A DNA stretch of 64,000 nucleotides. Origin: DATFVJ01 sp035517695. GTDB taxonomy: Bacteria > Actinomycetota > Actinomycetes > Streptosporangiales > Streptosporangiaceae. The translations under genes were made by a program, and so were the position numbers. Below the pieces are notes generated by a model that did no database searches, had not been told where the DNA came from, and saw nothing but the letters and a program-made list of their open reading frames with translations. Below are positions 50,917 to 59,477 of this stretch, piece after piece; position 1 is the stretch's first letter; every line of letters begins with the position of its first letter. The stretch covers positions 1 to 64,000 of the forward strand of contig DATIYI010000033.1 of assembly GCA_035517695.1 (NCBI GenBank), given 5' to 3'.

Positions 50917-51777
50917 ATGCGCAGCAGGGACTACGGGCATGACGTGCTCGCTGGGCACTGGCGAGGACCGCGCGGCGCTCATGGTCGCCGGGACGGGCAG
51001 TTGCCGCAGGTCGAGGCCGCTCCAGGGCTGGTCGTGGAGACTGCTGACGCCACCTTTTGCGGCGCGGTCGTGGCCTGTGACAAACAGGCTGTGACGCTGG
51101 CGGATCGATTCGGCAGGCACCGGGTTTTCCCGCTCGCGGCTGCCACGTTCCTGCTTGAGGGCCAGCCGGTGACCCTGATCCGGCAGGCGCCGCCTGGCCG
51201 GGGTTCGTCCCAAGGCCGGGCGCGGACACCGTCAGGCTCGCTGGCGTTGCCGCAGGAAAGGGCGCGGGTGGCCAGAGCGAGCAGGATCTACGTCGAAGGG
51301 CTGCACGACGCTGAACTCGTGGAAAAGATCTGGGGCGACGACCTGCGGATCGAAGGTGTCGTCGTGGAGTACCTCGAGGGAGTCGATCACCTGCCGACGC
51401 TCGTGACCGAGTTCGATCCAGGGCCGAACCGCCGACTCGGCATCCTGGTAGATCACCTCGTCGCCGGGTCGAAGGAAAGCCGCGTCGCTGCCGCGGTGAG
51501 GTCGCCGCATGTGCACGTCACAGGGCACGAGTTCGTTGACATCTGGCAGGCCGTCAAGCCGTCTGTGCTCGGCATCGACGGATGGCCGGAGGTGCCACGC
51601 GGCATCCCGTGGAAAGCGGGCATCGTGGCCGCGCTGGGCTGGGGAACAGGCGCGACCGCCGATACCGGCACCGCGTGGCGGCGGATTCTCGCTGCGGTGA
51701 GCACCTACGGCGACCTGGAGGTTGGACTGCTTCGCAGCGTTGAGGAACTTATCGACTTCGTCACGGCGTCGGACTAG
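50917..51777 (+). CDS. DUF3097 family protein
   Basis: A 286-residue conserved actinobacterial protein of unknown function. RDYGHDVLAGHW opens the conserved part. The segment ARASRIYVEGLHDAELVEKI, followed by GILVDHLVAGSKESRVAAAV, has the look of a Toprim-like fold: an acidic residue after a strand, then a DHLVAGSKE turn. WQAVKPSVLGIDGWPEVPRG is highly conserved in the family. ATG 50917 is preferred; the longer frame has no similarity. It is divergent from hrcA across a 261-base gap containing CIRCE. A nucleic-acid-related role is suggested by the fold only. Confidence 0.8.
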   Translation: MRSRDYGHDVLAGHWRGPRGAHGRRDGQLPQVEAAPGLVVETADATFCGAVVACDKQAVTLADRFGRHRVFPLAAATFLLEGQPVTLIRQAPPGRGSSQGRARTPSGSLALPQERARVARASRIYVEGLHDAELVEKIWGDDLRIEGVVVEYLEGVDHLPTLVTEFDPGPNRRLGILVDHLVAGSKESRVAAAVRSPHVHVTGHEFVDIWQAVKPSVLGIDGWPEVPRGIPWKAGIVAALGWGTGATADTGTAWRRILAAVSTYGDLEVGLLRSVEELIDFVTASD

Positions 51778-51838
51778 GGGGAGGTCCCCCAATCGTGATG
51801 TGGTGGGATGTAGTAGTGAACGAAAGGCACTGGAGGCA

Positions 51839-52585
51839 ATGACACTGGAGGCAACGACGGGGTATTCGAGAGTACCGTTCGCCGAGTCGGGTGACCCTGA
51901 CGATCAAGAAGCGGCAGGGCCTTTCACGGGAGCGCAGCGCGGGCCACTGGAGAGACCGCTGGCCAGGACCCCTGGTGGGCCACACACGGGACCGCCGAGC
52001 GGGCCGTTCACGGGGCCCATGCGGCTGGATCGTCGCTCGGCCCCCGATTCAGGCGTACGCGACCGGGCACCCGCACTAGCGCACGACCAGCCGGACACGC
52101 AAGACACGCGCGGCACGCAGGACACGCGCGGCACGCAAGACACGCGCGGCACGCAAGACACGCGCGGCAAAGCGGTCACGTACGGCCCATCGGGCCGCGA
52201 CGACGACCTGCTCTGGGCGATGGTGGCCTACCTCGGCATGATCTTCTTCGCATTTCTCCCGCCGCTGGCCCTCTACCTGCTCAAGCGGAATGAGTCACGC
52301 TATCTGCGCTTCCACGCGGCCCAGGCACTGAATCTGTGGATGACCACGGTTCTCTACTCACTCTCGTTTGTGATCATCGGCGGCATCCTCGCGCTCGATA
52401 CCGTCATGACGGGCCTGTCTGTCGGGCTGTCGCTGATCATCGCGGCCGGGCTCGCACTGCTGATCTACGCCGTGCGCGCGGCGGTCGCCGCCAACCGCGG
52501 CGAGCTTTACCGGATTCCGGGCTGGATATGCGTCCACATCGTCCACATCGTGCACACCGCTGACCCGGGGGACGACCCCCGCTGA
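51839..52585 (+). CDS. DUF4870 membrane protein with repeat-bearing N-terminus
   Basis: A 248-residue protein. The C-terminal ~110 residues form the DUF4870 (Tic20-like) domain: DLLWAMVAYLGMIFFAFLPP, then YLRFHAAQALNLWM, and a final membrane pair, where HAAQALN is the family signature. The N-terminal ~135 residues are hydrophilic and Pro/Gly/Arg/Thr-rich, and include four DTRGTQ repeats encoded by an 18-bp DNA repeat (52101-52168). ATG 51839 has CTGGAGG upstream. The stop lies at the start of another tandem array shared with the convergent hemW gene. Function unknown. Confidence 0.8.
   Translation: MTLEATTGYSRVPFAESGDPDDQEAAGPFTGAQRGPLERPLARTPGGPHTGPPSGPFTGPMRLDRRSAPDSGVRDRAPALAHDQPDTQDTRGTQDTRGTQDTRGTQDTRGKAVTYGPSGRDDDLLWAMVAYLGMIFFAFLPPLALYLLKRNESRYLRFHAAQALNLWMTTVLYSLSFVIIGGILALDTVMTGLSVGLSLIIAAGLALLIYAVRAAVAANRGELYRIPGWICVHIVHIVHTADPGDDPR
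52101..52168. repeat. 18-bp in-frame repeat in the DUF4870 gene
   Basis: Four nearly identical copies of ACACGCGCGGCACGCAAG or ACACGCGCGGCACGCAGG encode DTRGTQ repeats. Copy-number change would preserve the frame. Confidence 0.9.
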
Positions 52586-52742
52586 GCCAGCCCAGGACGG
52601 CCCCCGCACCCCCGCTGAGCCAGCCCGGGACGGCCCCCGCACCCCCGCTGAGCCAGCCCGGGACGGCCCCGCACCCCCGCTGAGCCAGCCCGGGGGACGA
52701 CCCGAGAGCCCCGCTGAGCCAGCCGCGGGGGACGACCCCCGC
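52567..52742. repeat. Tandem array in the convergent gap DUF4870 / hemW
   Basis: Five imperfect copies of a ~32-base unit with core CCCCGCTGAGCCAGCCCGGG fill the whole space between the two converging genes. The first copy supplies the DUF4870 stop (TGA in CGCTGAGCC), and the array ends at the hemW stop. It includes three copies of a GGGGG-ACGA-CCC(CC) palindrome (52567, 52692, 52727) that may terminate both transcripts. Confidence 0.88.
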
Positions 52743-53963
52743 TTAGTCCGTGAGGTCGCGGATGACGGCGTCCGCGAGCAACCGCCCGCGCCTGGTGAGC
52801 ACTACCCGGCCTGAGCCGTACGCCGCCGTATCCGCGAGCCCGGCCGCCACGGCACGCTTCGCGGCAGCCCGTCCACCCGTGCCGAGGAGGCCGACCGGGC
52901 ACCCGCTGGCGAGCCTCGTGCGCAACATGATCTGCTCGAGTTCGCGCTGGCCCGGCGTGACGATTTCCCGTGCATGCCCCGGACTGACCCCCGCGGCCAG
53001 CCGGGTGGCGTAGGCCGCCGGATGCTTGACGTTCCACCACCGGGTGCCGCCAACGTGACTGTGCGCGCCAGGACCGATCCCCCACCAGTTGCCGTCTGTC
53101 CAGTACAGCAGGTTGTGGCGGCACTTGGACTGCTCCCCCGCCGCCCAGTTGGATATCTCATACCAGGCCAGCCCGCGGGCGGCCAGCATGTCATCCGCTG
53201 CGAGGTAGCGGTCGGCCGCGGCATCGTCGTCGGGCGCGGGCAGTTCGCCGCGGGCGATCCTGGCGGCAAGCCGCGTGCCATTCTCCACGATGAGCGAGTA
53301 CGCGGAGATATGGTCGGGCCCGGCGGCGATGGCGGCCGCCACGCTGCGCGCCCAGTCCTGATCGGTCTCGCCTGGCGCGCCGTAGATGAGGTCGAGGTTC
53401 ACCCCGGTGAAGCCGGCGGCACGCGCCCACGCGACGCAACGAGCGGGCCTGCCCGGGGTGTGCACACGGTCAAGAACCTCGAGCACGTGCGGCGCCGCGC
53501 TCTGCATCCCGAACGACATCCGGTTGATCCCGTGGCCACGCAGTGCGGACAGCGAACGCTCGTCCACCGTTTCCGGATTGGCCTCGGCCGTGACCTCGAC
53601 GCCGCGCTCGAAGCCGAACTCCACCCCGATCGCGGAGAGGATCTTCCCCAGATCGGCGGGCGGCAGCAACGTCGGAGTGCCGCCGCCGAAGAACACGCTG
53701 CGCACGGGCACGTCCGCGGCGCCGAGCACGCGCCGCGCCAGCCGGACCTCGGCGATAGCGAGGTCCGCGTAGCTGCCGCGGGAAACGCCAGGCCCAAGCT
53801 CGGCCGCGGTGTAGGTGTTGAAATCGCAGTACCCGCAGCGCGTCCCGCAGAAGGGGATATGGACATAGATACCGAACGGCTGCCGCGTGGCGCACCCAAG
53901 CGCGCTGGCAGGCAACTGGCCGTCAGGCGGAACCGGCTCGCCGTCGGGTGCTGCTGCGCTCAT
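52743..53963 (-). CDS. hemW: Heme chaperone HemW (radical SAM, HemN-like)
   Basis: A radical SAM protein of 406 residues. YVHIPFCGTRCGYCDFNTYT contains the CxxxCxxC motif for the 4Fe-4S cluster. VFFGGGTPTLLP and EANPETVDERSLSALRG are the SAM-contacting segments, and INRMSFGMQSAAPHVLEVLD follows. The C-terminal HemN_C-like domain is present from about WWGIGPGAHSHVGG. HemW delivers heme rather than acting as coproporphyrinogen oxidase, as older annotations state; the Cys after the cluster motif that HemN needs is replaced. ATG 53963. It is next to lepA and near hrcA-dnaJ, a common order in Gram-positive bacteria. A 32-bp repeat array abuts the stop. Confidence 0.9.
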   Translation of the reverse strand: MSAAAPDGEPVPPDGQLPASALGCATRQPFGIYVHIPFCGTRCGYCDFNTYTAAELGPGVSRGSYADLAIAEVRLARRVLGAADVPVRSVFFGGGTPTLLPPADLGKILSAIGVEFGFERGVEVTAEANPETVDERSLSALRGHGINRMSFGMQSAAPHVLEVLDRVHTPGRPARCVAWARAAGFTGVNLDLIYGAPGETDQDWARSVAAAIAAGPDHISAYSLIVENGTRLAARIARGELPAPDDDAAADRYLAADDMLAARGLAWYEISNWAAGEQSKCRHNLLYWTDGNWWGIGPGAHSHVGGTRWWNVKHPAAYATRLAAGVSPGHAREIVTPGQRELEQIMLRTRLASGCPVGLLGTGGRAAAKRAVAAGLADTAAYGSGRVVLTRRGRLLADAVIRDLTD

Positions 53964-54157
53964 CTCGCTCGTTTCCTGCTGGTTTCCTGTTGCTCGTTAC
54001 CGTCAGATCCGCAGTGCGGACGAGTGCCACCTGCGCTGCCGATGCTGACGAGCCACGTTAACCGACGGGCAATCACCGGTCGAACGCATGCGCCAGGCCG
54101 GATGCGCGCTGCCGCGAGTTAGACTCAACCAAGGGTCACACGTTGCGGGAGGCGCCC

Positions 54158-54724
54158 ATGGCAACTGCGCCAGACCACGGTATGACGGGCGGTGATTACG
54201 GCCGGTTGCGAGCATCCCATGGCGATCGTGACAGGGCCGTGGACGTGCTCAAGGCCGCGTTCGCCGAGGGCCGGCTGACCAAGGACGAGTACGACGAGCG
54301 CGTGGCCGACGTCTTCGCGTCGCGTACGTACGCCGATCTTGCTGCGCTGACCTGCGACCTTCCCGCGGGACCGTTCGGGACCATGCTGCCGGCCCCGATG
54401 GCCGCTCACCCCGCTGCCCGTGGTACGAACGCGCTGGCGATCGCGTCACTTGTCCTCGGACTTTCGCAGCCGTTCGCGCCCATTCTGACCACCATCCCCG
54501 CCGTCATCTGCGGTCACGCCGCACGGCGGCAGATCCGCAGGACCGGCGAGGCCGGGATGAGCATGGCCACCGTCGGCCTGATTCTGGGGTGGATGGGCGT
54601 AGCTGTCATCGCGTTGATCTCGGTCGCCGTCCTCTTCTTGGCCGTCGCAAGCACGCACCACGTCGTCACGCCCAGCGGGGGCTTCCAAGTGCCGCCCGCA
54701 CCGCCCGCACCGCCACCTCCGTAA
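54158..54724 (+). CDS. DUF1707 / DUF4190 membrane protein
   Basis: A 188-residue protein. The N-terminal DUF1707 domain is RLRASHGDRDRAVDVLKAAF, AEGRLTKDEYDERVADVFAS and RTYADLAALTCDLP, a small helical module of actinobacterial membrane proteins. After a linker comes a DUF4190-type pair of helices (NALAIASLVLGLSQPFAPIL and VGLILGWMGVAVIALISVAV) with GHAARRQIRRTGEAGMSMA between them. It ends in a Pro-rich tail. ATG 54158 has GCGGGAGG upstream. Function unknown, probably envelope-associated. The stop is only 8 bases from the end of the convergent MOSC gene. Confidence 0.82.
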   Translation: MATAPDHGMTGGDYGRLRASHGDRDRAVDVLKAAFAEGRLTKDEYDERVADVFASRTYADLAALTCDLPAGPFGTMLPAPMAAHPAARGTNALAIASLVLGLSQPFAPILTTIPAVICGHAARRQIRRTGEAGMSMATVGLILGWMGVAVIALISVAVLFLAVASTHHVVTPSGGFQVPPAPPAPPPP

Positions 54725-54732
54725 CGGCCAGC

Positions 54733-55428
54733 CTATGCCGGGTCGGATGCGGGCTCGGCCGCCCGGAGCACCCGGCGGGCGACCTCGTCCCACTGCGGGC
54801 CGCGTCCTGGGACCTTGAGTAGCCGCAGCAGCAGCGCAGAATCGCCGTAGTACGCGCGCATCGACTCGGCGACGGTGACGCTGGCCGTCGGCCGGTCCAG
54901 GACCACCACCCGATCGCCAGGCGCGACCGCACCCTGCTGGGTTACCCGCAGATAGGCGCCTGGCCGTTGCGCGGCGGAGAAGCGCCGTACCCAGCGGTGT
55001 TCACCAAGCCAGTGCTGGAAGACGGCGCAAGGGATCCGCGGTCCGGTGACCTCGACCACCGCGGAGCCCAGCTGCCAGCGCTCCCCGATCAGCGCGGCTG
55101 AAATGTCAAGGGCACCCGTCGTGATGTTCTCACCGAACGTGCCGTTAGGCAGCTCACGGCCGAGACGTTCCACCCAATAGTCCAGATCCTCGCGGGCATA
55201 CGTGTACACGGCCTGCTCGTACCCGCCGTGATGTTTCCTGTCGGCCTGCTCATCCCCTGCCAGGCCGAGCCTGCCGACGGCGACAGGATCGCCGCGGCGG
55301 CCCTGGCCCACCGGGCCGGTTACCGGACGCTTGTCGATCGCGGTGCGCTTCAGCGCGCCAGCCCACTCCGCGGCCACACTGCGCCCCGTGTTGATCGAAA
55401 TGACCCTTGCCGACGCTGCCAACCCCAT
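54733..55428 (-). CDS. MOSC-domain protein (YiiM-like)
   Basis: A molybdenum-cofactor-sulfurase C-terminal (MOSC) domain protein of 231 residues. SARVISINTGRSVAAEWAG opens the domain, GLAGDEQADRKHHGGYEQAV is the conserved Asp/His loop, and LPNGTFGENITTGALD is the signature. GPRIPCAVFQHWLG contains the invariant Cys thought to carry persulfide or cofactor sulfur. A 3-alpha C-terminal domain (VAESMRAYYGDSALLLRLLK) follows, as in YiiM, which reduces N-hydroxylated compounds with molybdenum cofactor. The open frame extends 72 codons upstream through a direct repeat, but ATG 55428 starts the conserved part. Substrate unknown. Confidence 0.88.
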   Translation of the reverse strand: MGLAASARVISINTGRSVAAEWAGALKRTAIDKRPVTGPVGQGRRGDPVAVGRLGLAGDEQADRKHHGGYEQAVYTYAREDLDYWVERLGRELPNGTFGENITTGALDISAALIGERWQLGSAVVEVTGPRIPCAVFQHWLGEHRWVRRFSAAQRPGAYLRVTQQGAVAPGDRVVVLDRPTASVTVAESMRAYYGDSALLLRLLKVPGRGPQWDEVARRVLRAAEPASDPA

Positions 55429-55510
55429 GCGAATCAGGTTAACGGTGGTGGGCGAGCCGTGGCGAACCCTTAAGCTCGGGTGCCCCACCCGGGGCCCGTC
55501 TCCGGGGCCC

Positions 55511-55642
55511 CCGGGATCCCCCCGCACCAATCGATGCCGCATCCGCGGCAGCCGTCCGGGATCGGTGCCGTCCCCGGAGGGGCGACCCCCCGGGATCCCC
55601 CCGCACCAATCGATGCCGCATCCGCGGCAGCCGTCCGGGATC
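55511..55642. repeat. 53-bp perfect direct repeat, period 79
   Basis: The segments 55511-55563 and 55590-55642 are identical over 53 bases. They begin CCGGGATCCCCCCGCACC and contain TGCCGC-ATCC-GCGGCA, a 6-bp hairpin. They lie between the lepA stop and the MOSC gene, with a GGGG-CGA-CCCC palindrome between the copies. They may be duplicated terminators. Confidence 0.92.
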
Positions 55643-55674
55643 ATTTCAGGTCTTGCCTTAACAAGCCCGCCGGG

Positions 55675-57594
55675 TCAGCGCTGCTTGGTCGGCTGAGTGG
55701 ACAGCGCGGCGACGAACGCCTCCTGCGGCACGTCCACGCGGCCGATGGTCTTCATCCGCCGCTTGCCCTCCTTCTGCCGCTCAAGCAGCTTGCGCTTGCG
55801 GGTGATGTCGCCGCCGTAGCACTTGGCCAGCACGTCTTTGCGCACGGCGCGGATGTTCTCGCGGGCGATGACGCGCGAGCCGATCGCCGCCTGGATGGGC
55901 ACCTCGAACTGCTGGCGCGGGATCAGCTCCTTCAGTTTGGCCGTCATCGCGACGCCGTAATCGCGGGCCTTGTCCGCGTGCACGATCTGGCTGAACGCGT
56001 CAACCGGCTGGCCCTGCAGCAGGATGTCGACCTTCACCAGATTGGCCTCCTGCTCGCCAGCCGGCTCATAGTCGAGTGATGCGTAACCTCGAGTACGCGA
56101 CTTGAGCTGGTCGAAGAAGTCGAAGATGATCTCAGCGAGCGGCATCGTGTAGCGGATCTCGACCCGCTCGGCGGACAGGTAGTCCATGCCGAGGAGGCTG
56201 CCGCGCCTGCCCTGGCACAGCTCCATGATCGGCCCGATGTATTCACTCGGCGCGAGCACGGTGGCACGGACCACTGGCTCGAAGACCTTCTCGACCTTCC
56301 CGTCCGAGGTGCCCGCCCTGGGGAGCACCGTGGCGCCCCGCGCGGCGCCGGACCCGGGCGGTCCTGAGCCCCCCGGGTAATCACTGGGGTTGGTGACAAT
56401 CAGTTCTTGCCCAGAGTCCAGCACGACCCGGTAAACGACGTTAGGGGCGGTCGAGATCAGCTCGAGGCCGAACTCGCGCTCGAGCCGTTCTCTGACGATC
56501 TCCATGTGCAGCAGGCCGAGGAACCCGCAGCGGAAGCCGAACCCGAGCGCCGCGGACGTTTCCGGCTCGTAGATGAGCGCGGCATCGTTCAGCCGCAGCT
56601 TGTCGAGCGCGTCACGCAGCTCTGGGTAGTCGTCGCCGTCAAGCGGATAAAGCCCGGAGAACACCATCGGCTTCGGGTCAGCGTAGCCGGGCAGCGGATG
56701 CGCGGCGGGGTGGCGCGCGCTTGTCACCGTGTCGCCCACCCGTGCCTGGCTGACGTCCTTCACGCCGGTGATCAGGTAACCGACCTCGCCCGCGCCCAGC
56801 CCGGGACGCGGCTGCGGCTCCGGCGAGATCACGCCCACCTCGAGCGTTTCGTGTGCCGAGCCTGTCGCCATCATCAGGCTGCGCTCCCGGGCGGACAAAA
56901 GCCCATCGAACACCCGGACATAGGTCACGACGCCGCGGTAGGTGTCGTAGATCGAGTCGAAGATCATCGCGCGCGCCGGGGCCTCGGCGTCGCCTGACGG
57001 CGGCGGGACTCGCTCGACAATGGCGTTCAGGAGTTCGGTCACGCCCGCGCCGGTCTTGGCCGAAACCCGGAGCACGTCGTCCGGCTCGCAGCCGATGATC
57101 CCGGCAAGCTCACGCGCGTACGCGTCCGGTTGCGCGGCGGGCAGATCGATCTTGTTGAGGACAGGGATGATCTGCAGGTCCGCGTCGAGCGCCAGGTAAA
57201 GGTTGGCAAGCGTCTGTGCCTCGATTCCCTGCGCGGCGTCAACAAGCAGGACAGCGCCCTCGCAGGCCGCGAGTGAGCGCGATACCTCGTAGGAGAAGTC
57301 GACGTGCCCTGGGGTATCGATGAGGTTGAGAACGTACGTCGTGCCGTCCGGGCCGGTCCAGGGCAGCCGGACGGCCTGGCTCTTGATGGTGATGCCGCGT
57401 TCCCGCTCGATGTCCATCCGGTCCAGATACTGCGCGCGCATCTGCCGGTCGCCGACGACACCGGTGAGCTGGAGCATACGGTCAGCGAGCGTGGACTTAC
57501 CGTGATCAATGTGCGCGATGACGCAAAAGTTGCGAATCACCGCGGGGTCGGTACGGCCCGGCTCAGGTGTCGGTGGCACGGCTGTCGGTGGCAC
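55675..57594 (-). CDS. lepA: Elongation factor 4 (LepA)
   Basis: A ribosome-associated translational GTPase involved in initiation or 30S assembly and back-translocation. The product is 639 residues. G1 is FCVIAHIDHGKSTLADRMLQ, the switch region is RERGITIKSQAV, G3 is IDTPGHVDFSYEVSR, and G4 is VLNKIDLPAAQ. The LepA-specific C-terminal domain runs from PLAEIIFDFFDQLKSRTRGY to RQQFEVPIQAAIGSRVIARE and CYGGDITRKRKLLERQKEGK. An insertion of ~20 Gly/Pro/Ser-rich residues sits after SDYPGG. The start is GTG 57594 or GTG 57579; both are units of a 15-bp repeat, so the N-terminal VPPTA motif is repeat-derived. hemW and rpsT nearby are its usual neighbours. Confidence 0.95.
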   Translation of the reverse strand: MPPTAVPPTPEPGRTDPAVIRNFCVIAHIDHGKSTLADRMLQLTGVVGDRQMRAQYLDRMDIERERGITIKSQAVRLPWTGPDGTTYVLNLIDTPGHVDFSYEVSRSLAACEGAVLLVDAAQGIEAQTLANLYLALDADLQIIPVLNKIDLPAAQPDAYARELAGIIGCEPDDVLRVSAKTGAGVTELLNAIVERVPPPSGDAEAPARAMIFDSIYDTYRGVVTYVRVFDGLLSARERSLMMATGSAHETLEVGVISPEPQPRPGLGAGEVGYLITGVKDVSQARVGDTVTSARHPAAHPLPGYADPKPMVFSGLYPLDGDDYPELRDALDKLRLNDAALIYEPETSAALGFGFRCGFLGLLHMEIVRERLEREFGLELISTAPNVVYRVVLDSGQELIVTNPSDYPGGSGPPGSGAARGATVLPRAGTSDGKVEKVFEPVVRATVLAPSEYIGPIMELCQGRRGSLLGMDYLSAERVEIRYTMPLAEIIFDFFDQLKSRTRGYASLDYEPAGEQEANLVKVDILLQGQPVDAFSQIVHADKARDYGVAMTAKLKELIPRQQFEVPIQAAIGSRVIARENIRAVRKDVLAKCYGGDITRKRKLLERQKEGKRRMKTIGRVDVPQEAFVAALSTQPTKQR

Positions 57595-57612
57595 GGCTGT
57601 CGGTGGTACGGC
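57556..57612. repeat. 15-bp repeat at the lepA start
   Basis: Three to four copies of GGCACGGCTGTCGGT, with one GGTACGGC variant, cover the lepA start codon and the adjacent leader. On the minus strand each unit reads GTG CCA CCG ACA GCC, so each adds a possible in-frame start. Confidence 0.88.
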
Positions 57613-57842
57613 ATGTCCGTCTGCGCGTCGTCGGGTTCACGGTTCCAGTTCAGGGTTCAATGGTCAGGTACGCGGTCTCGTGCCGGGCCCGGGTCGTTGC
57701 CTTGGCTGCCGCCCCGGAGCGCGTGAAGCGGGTGCCAGGGCGGCCTCGGCCGGTGACCGCGCAAACTTGCCGACGTCCATGGTCGCATGTCCCCGGGACG
57801 GCCAATGACAACAGGCGGCTCGCGGAGAAGGAGGGATGCCGG

Positions 57843-59216
57843 GTGCCAGCAGGCGGACGCGGCCCCTTCTGGGCACGAAGCCCGCGCCGGGCGGGCAGCC
57901 GGCCAGGTGGCACTGGCTCAGGGCGCGCTAGCTCAGGGGGCACTGGCTTACGGGGCACTGGCTTACGCGGCACTGGCTTACGCGGCGTGCGCCAGGCGGG
58001 GCGGAGATGGTCGGGCGACTCCGGTTCTGGTGGGACTGGATTTGGCGGTACCGGTTCTGGCGGTACCGGTTCTGGTGGCGCTGGATCTGGTGGCACCCCG
58101 TCCCTTGGCGGCTGGGGGCGGTCCGGTCCGGCGTCCGCGCCCCCGCAAGGCGTCCTCGGGTGGATCTGGATCCGGCTGGCAGCGCTGCTCATCGTCATCG
58201 TGGTGCTTGTGGCCACGGCCGGCTTGCTGCTTGGCCACGCGGATGGCGGCCCCGTGGCGGCCGATGCCAGGTCGACCGGGCACGACGCCCTGTGGATGGG
58301 GCACGCCTGGCTCGAAGGCCGGCGAAGCCCTGCCGACCTGCGGTTGCTCGCCTCGCGCATTCGCGGTTCAGGGATCAGCGACGTCTACCTCTTCGCTGGC
58401 GGGCTCGACAGCGCAGGGCGGCTCGCACCAGCCGGGTACGCGCGCGCCGGCACGTTCCTTGCGTCGTTCCGCTCGGCATGCCCAGGAGTGCGGGTATCGG
58501 CGTGGCTTGGCGGCGTCACCGGGCCGGGTCACATCAACCTCGATGATCCCGCCACCCGTAGCCGCATCCTGGCGGCGGACGCGGCCGTGCTGCGTGCGGG
58601 CTTCCGCGGCGTGCACTATGACCTCGGACCGGTGACAAGCGGCGACACCGGCCTGCTCGCGTTGCTCAGCGCGACGCGCGCGCTCCATCCCGACCCGCTG
58701 TCCGTCGCCGTGCCCAAGCTGGAGCCGCTGCCGAGCCTGCGCCTGCCCGCGCAGTTAGTTACCCGCAGGCCAGTGTTCTGGACGCCCGGCTACCTGACGC
58801 AGGTGGCGGGCCTGGTGGGCCAGGTCGTGGTGCTGAGTTACGACACAGGGATGCCCTTCCAGTCCTGGTACGGCGGATACGTCGAACGCGAAACCTCGCT
58901 CGCGCTGCGCGCCGTACCCCGCCGCGCAGCGTTGTTGATCGGCGTTCCCGCCTATCACAACAGTGATCTCGGCCACCATGCAGACGCGGAGACGGTCGCC
59001 GCGGCCATTCATGGCATCCGGGTCGCGGTTACTGCAGCGCGGGAGAGCCGAGACCGCGCTAATGGTGGCGGCCGTGGCGAGGGCGGCGCGGGCGCGGGCG
59101 GCGCCGGGGGGTTCGGAGTCGCGCTGTTCGCGGACTGCACCGCCACGGCGCAGGACTGGACGTCCTACCTGCAGGATTGGGTGCGGCCCGGATCGGGCAC
59201 GACGCGCGGCGGATGA
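57843..59216 (+). CDS. Membrane-anchored GH18-like protein
   Basis: A 457-residue protein. The N-terminal ~110 residues are Gly/Ser/Thr/Arg-rich low-complexity sequence with LRGTG and GGTGSGG repeats from 15-bp DNA units. One transmembrane helix (IWIRLAALLIVIVVLVATAG) then leads to an extracellular domain resembling a glycosidase TIM barrel of the GH18-like kind: ISDVYLFAGGLDSAGRLAPA, RVSAWLGGV and VLRAGFRGVHYDLGPV. The last segment is where GH18-like relatives place Asp-x-Glu; here it reads YDLGPV, so the expected acid is Gly. GTG 57843 is fixed by AAGGAGGG seven bases upstream. It is divergent from lepA. Substrate unknown; an envelope role is likely. Confidence 0.65.
   Translation: MPAGGRGPFWARSPRRAGSRPGGTGSGRASSGGTGLRGTGLRGTGLRGVRQAGRRWSGDSGSGGTGFGGTGSGGTGSGGAGSGGTPSLGGWGRSGPASAPPQGVLGWIWIRLAALLIVIVVLVATAGLLLGHADGGPVAADARSTGHDALWMGHAWLEGRRSPADLRLLASRIRGSGISDVYLFAGGLDSAGRLAPAGYARAGTFLASFRSACPGVRVSAWLGGVTGPGHINLDDPATRSRILAADAAVLRAGFRGVHYDLGPVTSGDTGLLALLSATRALHPDPLSVAVPKLEPLPSLRLPAQLVTRRPVFWTPGYLTQVAGLVGQVVVLSYDTGMPFQSWYGGYVERETSLALRAVPRRAALLIGVPAYHNSDLGHHADAETVAAAIHGIRVAVTAARESRDRANGGGRGEGGAGAGGAGGFGVALFADCTATAQDWTSYLQDWVRPGSGTTRGG
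57901..57985. repeat. 15-bp in-frame repeat in the GH18-like gene
   Basis: CACTGGCTTACGCGG and close variants, five or six copies, encode the LRGTG-type repeats before the membrane helix. A second low-complexity block of GGTACCGGTTCTGGC-like units follows at about 58040-58100. Confidence 0.85.
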
Positions 59217-59227
59217 TCTTGCTGAGG

Positions 59228-59337
59228 TGTCGCGGCTTTGACTCTGATCTGTCGCGGCATTGGCCCCGATGTGTCGTGGCATTGACTGTGACGCGTGGTG
59301 GCCTTGGCGCTGATGGGTCGTGCCTTTGGCGAGGTGG
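59228..59337. repeat. 22-bp degenerate tandem repeat upstream of rpsT
   Basis: Five consecutive 22-base units beginning TGTCGCGGC or TGTCGTGGC and ending CTGATG-like. The period is exact although individual units differ at several positions. The array ends 12 bases before the predicted rpsT promoter. Confidence 0.8.
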
Positions 59338-59349
59338 CGACTCTTCGGT

Positions 59350-59379
59350 TTGAGTAGATGCCGCCGCCTCGGCTATCCT
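59350..59379 (+). promoter_or_regulatory. Putative rpsT promoter
   Basis: TTGAGT (59350-59355), an 18-base spacer, and TATCCT (59374-59379) resemble a primary-sigma promoter. It would give a ~90-base leader before rpsT. Prediction only. Confidence 0.4.
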
Positions 59380-59477
59380 TCTTCGGCGCAGTCATGCGTG
59401 CAGTACGGGGCCGCGGCGCATCGCATGAACCAGCGCGCCGACCCGATCCAAGACCAAACCTCAAGCGAGGCTTTCGC

